Made by a program: the position numbers and the translations under genes. The notes beneath the pieces were generated by a model that saw only the letters and a program-made list of their open reading frames with translations, searched no databases and had not been told where the DNA came from. A stretch of DNA of 64,000 nt from contig BSBM01001440.1 of the NCBI GenBank assembly GCA_027924585.1, positions 700,001-764,000 on the forward strand, read 5' to 3'. Numbering within the stretch: the first letter of the stretch is position 1; the number at the start of each line of letters is the position of its first letter. Source of the stretch: Larix kaempferi. Taxonomy: Eukaryota; Streptophyta; Pinopsida; Pinales; Pinaceae. Below are positions 58,957-64,000 of this stretch, one piece after another.

Positions 58957-59888
58957 ACTTTCTTGGGCTCATTGGGTGGAATTTTTGCCAATTTGTGTTT
59001 CGCATATGTATTTGTTTCTATAAATTGCAGTTTCGGATATGGGAATAATCCCTATCTGCTTAACTGTGGGAAGAACAGAGCATAATCCCTAGAACTCATT
59101 GTGAGGAGTATGATAGGAACCCCGAAGTAGTTGTCCCATTGAGAGGACCTGCCAACGAAAAGGGCAACGACCCCTACCTGATTGACTAGTTCCCACCCGT
59201 GAGGTAAACCAAGAGTTGTCGTTTGTGGCAAAGCGATTATCAGTTTTACCTGAGCTGTGGAGCGAGGGGCACTTCCCCAATACTCAAGCTGTTAGACAAC
59301 ATTAGTGGTCAAGTGAATCCCCTAAACCATTAGGAAGTCGAGCATACCTCAGGTCCATATTTATTTCCAGCTGATAAATCACAGAATACATCTGTTCAAA
59401 GCTCTTGCAGATCAATTCTGAGCCATTTTACATCCATTCTGAGTCGTTTCAGATCCAACCATTCTTTTGCCATATCTTCCTTGATTTAACTCTCTTTCCC
59501 TTGAAACTTTAGTGACACCTCTACAATCCCATTCTTCATATTTCATTCCCGAGGACCCTCTCCCAAATTCCACTTCCCGAAGCCCGAAATCCAACATTTG
59601 TCTATTTTTAGGGTTTTCCATAACTTCTTCGATTTTCACCCAATCGCCTTCAAATTTTGCCACAATGTTCATTTCCTATCTATGCTTCTTCGCCCCTCTT
59701 TGAAAAATTTTCCCATTCTTTCACCCCGCTTCTGTAATCCTCATTTTATGCCTCTCCATTCGAAAGTGTCCAAAACCTAGTTAAACCCTAATTACCCGTC
59801 AAATTTTTTCCCAAATCCAAATTTTCCTGTACTAAAACAGTTTATGTTTTTGTTTTTCTACCCATTAAAAAAAAAAAAACTCCTGGTT
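58957..59888 (+). other. Leader of gypsy element 2
   Basis: Colinear with 20129-21088. The strongest match runs from about 59035 to 59350, covering the peptide-like THCEEYDRNP...NDPYLID segment and the bases after its stop. Confidence 0.6.
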
Positions 59889-60593
59889 ATGGTTGTCACC
59901 CTCACAAAAGAAAAAACCATGGAAAAAGAACTTGCAGCCCTCAAAACCAAACTCCAAGATCTGGATGAAAAATTTCCCGGCTTCCATCTTGAGCATTCAA
60001 CCATGAACAATAAACGACAGTCAGAGTCTTCTGCAGACACTGGGTTCTCTTCTTTCAACATTTTTTATGGGCCAGAGCTTGATTTTCATCGCTGCAATGG
60101 TAATGATCCGACTAGATGGATATACCGAGCACAACAATATTTCAGTCTACATAATACTTTTGAGGTCAACAAAGTTTCACTTGCATCCTTTTATTTGGAA
60201 CAAGAAGCCCTCCAATGGTACCGTTCTTACATCAAGGCTCATGAAGAACCAAAATGGACATATTTTTTCCAGCTCCTTTTGCAACAATTTGGTCCTAGTG
60301 CTTTTGATGACTTCATAGAAGCACTCACTAAACTTCGCCAAATTGGCACTCTGAGAGAGTATCAGACTGAATTTGAGAAACTAGCCAATCACACAGAAGG
60401 ATTTCCTGATGAATTCTACAGGAGTTGTTTTATCAGTGGTCTAAAGGATGCAATCCGATCTGAGGTCAATATGTTTTCTCCAAACACAATGAAGGAATCC
60501 CTAGGGTTCGCTAAGTTGGCAGAGGACAAGATTGCCACCGAACAACGCTCCAAAATCACTTTTGTTCCCTTCATAAATGTGGGTTCCCAATGA
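59889..60593 (+). pseudogene. gag of gypsy element 2
   Basis: ATG at 59889 (MVVTLTKEKTMEKELAALK) chosen because element 1 has the colinear ATG. An N-terminal coiled-coil-like region is followed by RWIYRAQQYFSLHN, ALQWYRSYIKAH and REYQTEFEKLANHTEG. Open for 234 codons and then stopped by TGA in NVGSQ/PPITP, where element 1 reads through. Confidence 0.85.
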
Positions 60594-60674
60594 CCTCCCA
60601 TCACACCAGCTCCTCGACCAAGTCCTATCAAGCATTTGTATGAAGTCGAGATGCCTGCATGTAGAGAAAAAGGG

Positions 60675-61224
60675 CTTTGTTATAATGGTGATGAAAAATT
60701 CGCTCAGGGACATAGATATGTTGAGCACATGCTCTATCTCTTGTATGTGGATTCTTCTCCTTCCTCTAAAATTGGAAGAAACTCCATATTCAATTGATGA
60801 TCAGGTCGACTTTTAGCAGCCGCCTCTTGACCCTCTGACTCAGGATGACCACCCAGAGATATCTCTCCATGCTTTAGCCAGAGTCACCACCACCCAAACA
60901 ATCCGGGTTAGCGGTTACTTCAAGAAGCTCCCTCTTACAATAATCATTGATTCTGGTAGCACTCATAACTTCATTGACCCTCAAATTGCCAAACAGGCTG
61001 ATTATTTTTTCCATCCTTGCTCCAAATTTGAAGTCATGACTTCCAATGGGGGCACGTTACCTTGTAAGAGGAAGTGTCACAATGTGCGAATTTATATGGG
61101 ATATTATAACCTCTACTCCGACATGTTTTCTTTGGCCTTAGGAGGATGTGATATGGTTTTGGGTGATCAATGGTTACACACACTTGGCCCCATCTTATGG
61201 GATTTTGCCGAACTTTGGACGTAG
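60675..61224 (+). pseudogene. Degraded zinc knuckle and protease of gypsy element 2
   Basis: The knuckle reads CYNGDEKFAQGHRY: the second Cys is Gly and the last is Tyr. The protease motif IIDSGSTHNF (DSG 60949-60957) and GGCDMVLGDQWL remain. A stop follows FAELWT at 61222-61224, where element 1 has ATG. Confidence 0.8.
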
Positions 61225-61439
61225 TTTTCAGTTAATCGAAAAAAACACACATTGATGGGATAACAACTAGGGTTTCTCAACATATTCAGTTAACATCACA
61301 TGGAAAATATCCTCAAGAAGAGTTCACATGGTGTCATCGCTCAACTCCATTCCATTCAGATGCACCCATCAATGGTCTCCACTACTCCTTTGGATCTACA
61401 ACAAATCTTGGATAGATATGTAGGTGTCTTTGATGAACT

Positions 61440-62340
61440 AGTGGGATTTCCACCTTCAAGACCATAGGACCATCGTATTCATCTCCTTCCTGGAATCACT
61501 CCTCCCAACATCATGCCCTATCGCGACCCATTTCACCAAAAAACAAATATTGAGATGCTCGTTCGGGACTTACTGAAGCAAGGTATTATTCGCCCTAGTA
61601 CTAGTTCCTTTTCCTCACCAGTTCTTCTTGTCTGCAAAAAGGATGGGTAATGGCACCTCTACATTGACTTTCGAGCACTCAATCACCTCACAATCAAGGA
61701 TAATTTTTCCATTCCTCCTATTGATGAGCTTCTTAATGAGCTTCATGGTAATTTAATTTTTCTCCAATTGGATCTTCGTTATGGGTATCATCAAATACGG
61801 GTTCATGATGATGATATCCCTACAAACACTTTCCACACACATGATGGCCACTATGATTTTTTGGTCATGCCCTTCACTAATGCTCCTTCCACATTCTAGG
61901 AATTGATGAATAAAATATTCTGGCCCTACTTGCGGAAATTCATTCTAGTCTTATTTGATGATACCCTCATCTATAGTAAAACATGGGATGAGCATCTCCA
62001 ACATCTGGATCTTGTACTGCAACTTTTCTCTAATCATCATCTCCACGCCAAACAGTCTAAATGTGTTTTTGGACAGGAGGAAGTAGTGTATCTTGGGCAT
62101 ATTATTTCAACACAAGGGGTTCGTGTGGATCCTGCCAAAATAGATGCCATGAAAAATTGGCTGCATCCACAGACACTCAAGAGCCTTTGTTGTTTTTTGG
62201 GATTGACTAGTTACTACCGCAAGTTTGTCAAGGATTATGGGAATATTGTAGGTCCATTAACTGCTCTATTTAAAAAGTATGCTTTTACATGGACACATGC
62301 TACTGATTGTCCATTTGAAAAATTGAAACAAGCTATGTGT
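61440..62340 (+). pseudogene. Reverse transcriptase of gypsy element 2
   Basis: IEMLVRDLLKQGIIRPSTS, FSSPVLLVCKKDG, a TAA in place of a codon before [11 protein letters not shown], then [14 protein letters not shown] and a TAG after APSTF. The catalytic FDD (VLFDDTLIYS, 61954-61962) is intact, followed by YLGHIIS and FLGLTSYYRKFV. Confidence 0.88.
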
Positions 62341-62802
62341 ACTACCATTGTTCTAGCTATGCCTGATTTTTCCAAGTCCTTCACTATTGAGAGTGATGCT
62401 TGCGACAATGGACTTAGTGTTGTTCTCCTTCAAGATGAACATCCCATTTTGTGCACTAGCAAATCCCTTTCCGGTAAGAATTTATCCACCTCTACATATG
62501 AGAAAGAAATTATGGCTATTTTGCATGCAGTACAAAAGTGGTGGCCATACCTATTAGGGAATCATTTTTGCATCAAGACTGATCACCAAAGTCTGAAATA
62601 TTTCCTAGAACAATGGGTCTCCTCCCCCTCCCAACAAACATGGGTTAGAAAACTCATGGGTTATGATTATGAGATCACTTACAAGAAGGGTAAGGAAAAT
62701 CTTTTTGCTGATGCTCTTTCTCGCACATTTGATGATCAAGTTTCTATTTCAAATATTTATGTGCCCGTTCCAAATTGGTTTCAATCTCTTCAACAGGGCT
62801 AG
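62341..62802 (+). pseudogene. RNase H of gypsy element 2
   Basis: Catalytic positions are kept: ESDACDNG, YEKEIMAI and KTDHQSLKYF. It ends ADALSRTFDDQ; a TAG at 62800-62802 follows SLQQG. Confidence 0.85.
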
Positions 62803-62838
62803 TTCAATGACTCATCACTATCTCAAATCATCCAACAG

Positions 62839-64000
62839 TTGGCCAACAACCCTTCCGTGGTTCCACAATACTCTTGGGATGGTGCTTCCCTTAGATACAA
62901 GGGTCGTCTAGTGCTTCCCCATAGCAAGGATCTTCAACAGGATGTCCTCTATGAACTCCATGCTTCCCCATCGGAAGGGCACTCCAGGTCCCTCAAAACT
63001 TATGAGCGGACACGATGTAACTTCTTTTGGCAGGGATTGAAAAAGACAATTCAACAGATGGTGGTCGAATGTGATATATTCCAGTGCAACAAGGGAGAAA
63101 CGACACTCCTTCCAGGATTGCTCGAACCATTTCCCATCCCTACACAAATTTGGACAAATATTTATATGGATTTCATTGAAGGGATCCCTAAATATGGAGG
63201 GAAGACAATTATTTTTGTTGTGGTTGATCGCCTCTCCAAATATATTCATTTTTGTGCCCTCATCCATCCCTATACCGCCTCCTCAATCGCACAAATTTTC
63301 ATGGACCAGATCTTCCGTCTTCGTGGAATCCATTCTTCCATTGTATCGGATCGTGATGCAACTTTCACCAATCATTTTTGGATAGAACTATTTCACCACA
63401 GTGGCACCAAACTGAATATGAGTTCATGGTATCACCCACAAACTGATGGTGAGACTGAAATTATCAATAAATGATTGGAAACTTATCTTCATTGCTTCAC
63501 CTCTGAACAACAACATCAGTGGGAAAAGTGGCTCCCTCTTGTTGAATGATGGTACAATACCTCCTACCACACTGCATCTAAAATGACTCCATATGAAGCA
63601 TTCTATGGTCAGGAAGCACGAGTGCTTCTTCCATACACGCCCAGCAGTTCACCAGTTCGGGCACTTGAAACGGTTTTTCGCAACCGCAATCAAATTCTTC
63701 ACATTTTGTAGGACAATCTTCACATGGAAAGAAATCAAATGAAACAATAATCCGATCAGCACCATTCTTAACACACTTTTCAAGCGGGTGATATGGTTTT
63801 TCTTCATCTACAGCCTTATAAGAAATCCTCCCTGAAACTCAAGGGGCGTCATAAGCTCTTTCCAAAGTTCTATGGACCATTTAGGGTTCTTCAGAAGATT
63901 GGGTCTGTTGCTTATAAATTGGAACTTCCTCCTTCTTCCCGCATTCATCCAGTATTTCATGTCTCTTGTTTAAAGAAAGTTCTTGGCACCAACATCAGAG
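62839..64000 (+). pseudogene. Integrase of gypsy element 2, continues past the window
   Basis: HHCC region (HASPSEGH ... CDIFQC). DDE residues present in YMDFIEG, VSDRDATF and DGETEI. A TGA at 63472-63474 follows INK, and further stops occur near 63547 and 63708. [20 protein letters not shown] and [11 protein letters not shown] match the C-terminal domain of plant gypsy integrase. Confidence 0.85.

Larger units (their letters stand above)
58571..64000 (+). mobile_element. Ty3/gypsy LTR retrotransposon 2, cut by window end
   Basis: Same family as the element at 19694-24721 but more diverged: 5' LTR 58571-58942, PBS, leader, gag, protease, RT, RNase H, integrase and the FHVSCLKK segment just before the window end. 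Domain order and the integrase C-terminal region suggest a chromovirus; the chromodomain itself would lie beyond 64000. Many stops (about a dozen by eye across gag-pol) show it is dead, yet no large deletion is seen, so it shows what element 1 has lost. Confidence 0.88.

Overview
This window looks like nuclear DNA from a large, repeat-rich plant genome. The evidence is Ty3/gypsy elements with plant-style primer-binding sites, Ty1/copia fragments, a gag-only LTR element, plant-telomere-like TTAGGG/TTTGGG motifs and a decayed lipase of the plant oil-body lipase type. Old, mutated elements and very low gene density fit a gymnosperm-like genome, but the species is inference. No clearly intact host gene is visible.

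Layout. 1-480 is one copy of a dispersed repeat (partner at 56994-57500). A CpG-rich promoter-like module (538-690) precedes a broken transposase-like gene (2305-5322). 5821-11600 is a very large inverted-repeat structure. Its arms are trinucleotide microsatellite with telomere-like motifs, then a satellite of about 359 bp in two diverged subfamilies, with a short unique centre. 13309-18790 (minus) is a decayed multi-exon gene of unknown function with TATA box, 5' UTR intron and phase-0 exons. A second, truncated copy of the same repeat lies at 35423-38517 and 44779-44800, split by a gag-only LTR element (38518-44778). 19694-24721 is a complete but internally deleted gypsy element with near-matching target duplications, carrying a nested 624 bp solo LTR. 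24722-33000 holds AT-rich tandem repeats, a 178-residue coiled-coil ORF and a lipase pseudogene. 32105-35183 is a truncated copia element. 44830-45820 is the 5' end of another copia element on the minus strand. 45821-56990 is an AT-rich desert with small repeats. 58571-64000 is the 5' LTR, gag and most of pol of a second, older relative of the 19.7 kb gypsy element, cut by the window end.

The most unusual items are: (i) the spliced, repeated, unrecognised gene at 13.3-18.8 kb and 36.8-38.3 kb, whose promoter-like module is also found ahead of the transposase-like gene, which may mean both belong to one transposon family; (ii) the giant inverted repeat built from satellite plus microsatellite/telomere-like DNA; (iii) a leader region conserved between the two gypsy elements. 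Nesting gives a relative order: repeat copy B came before the gag-only element inserted in it, and the gypsy element came before its solo LTR.
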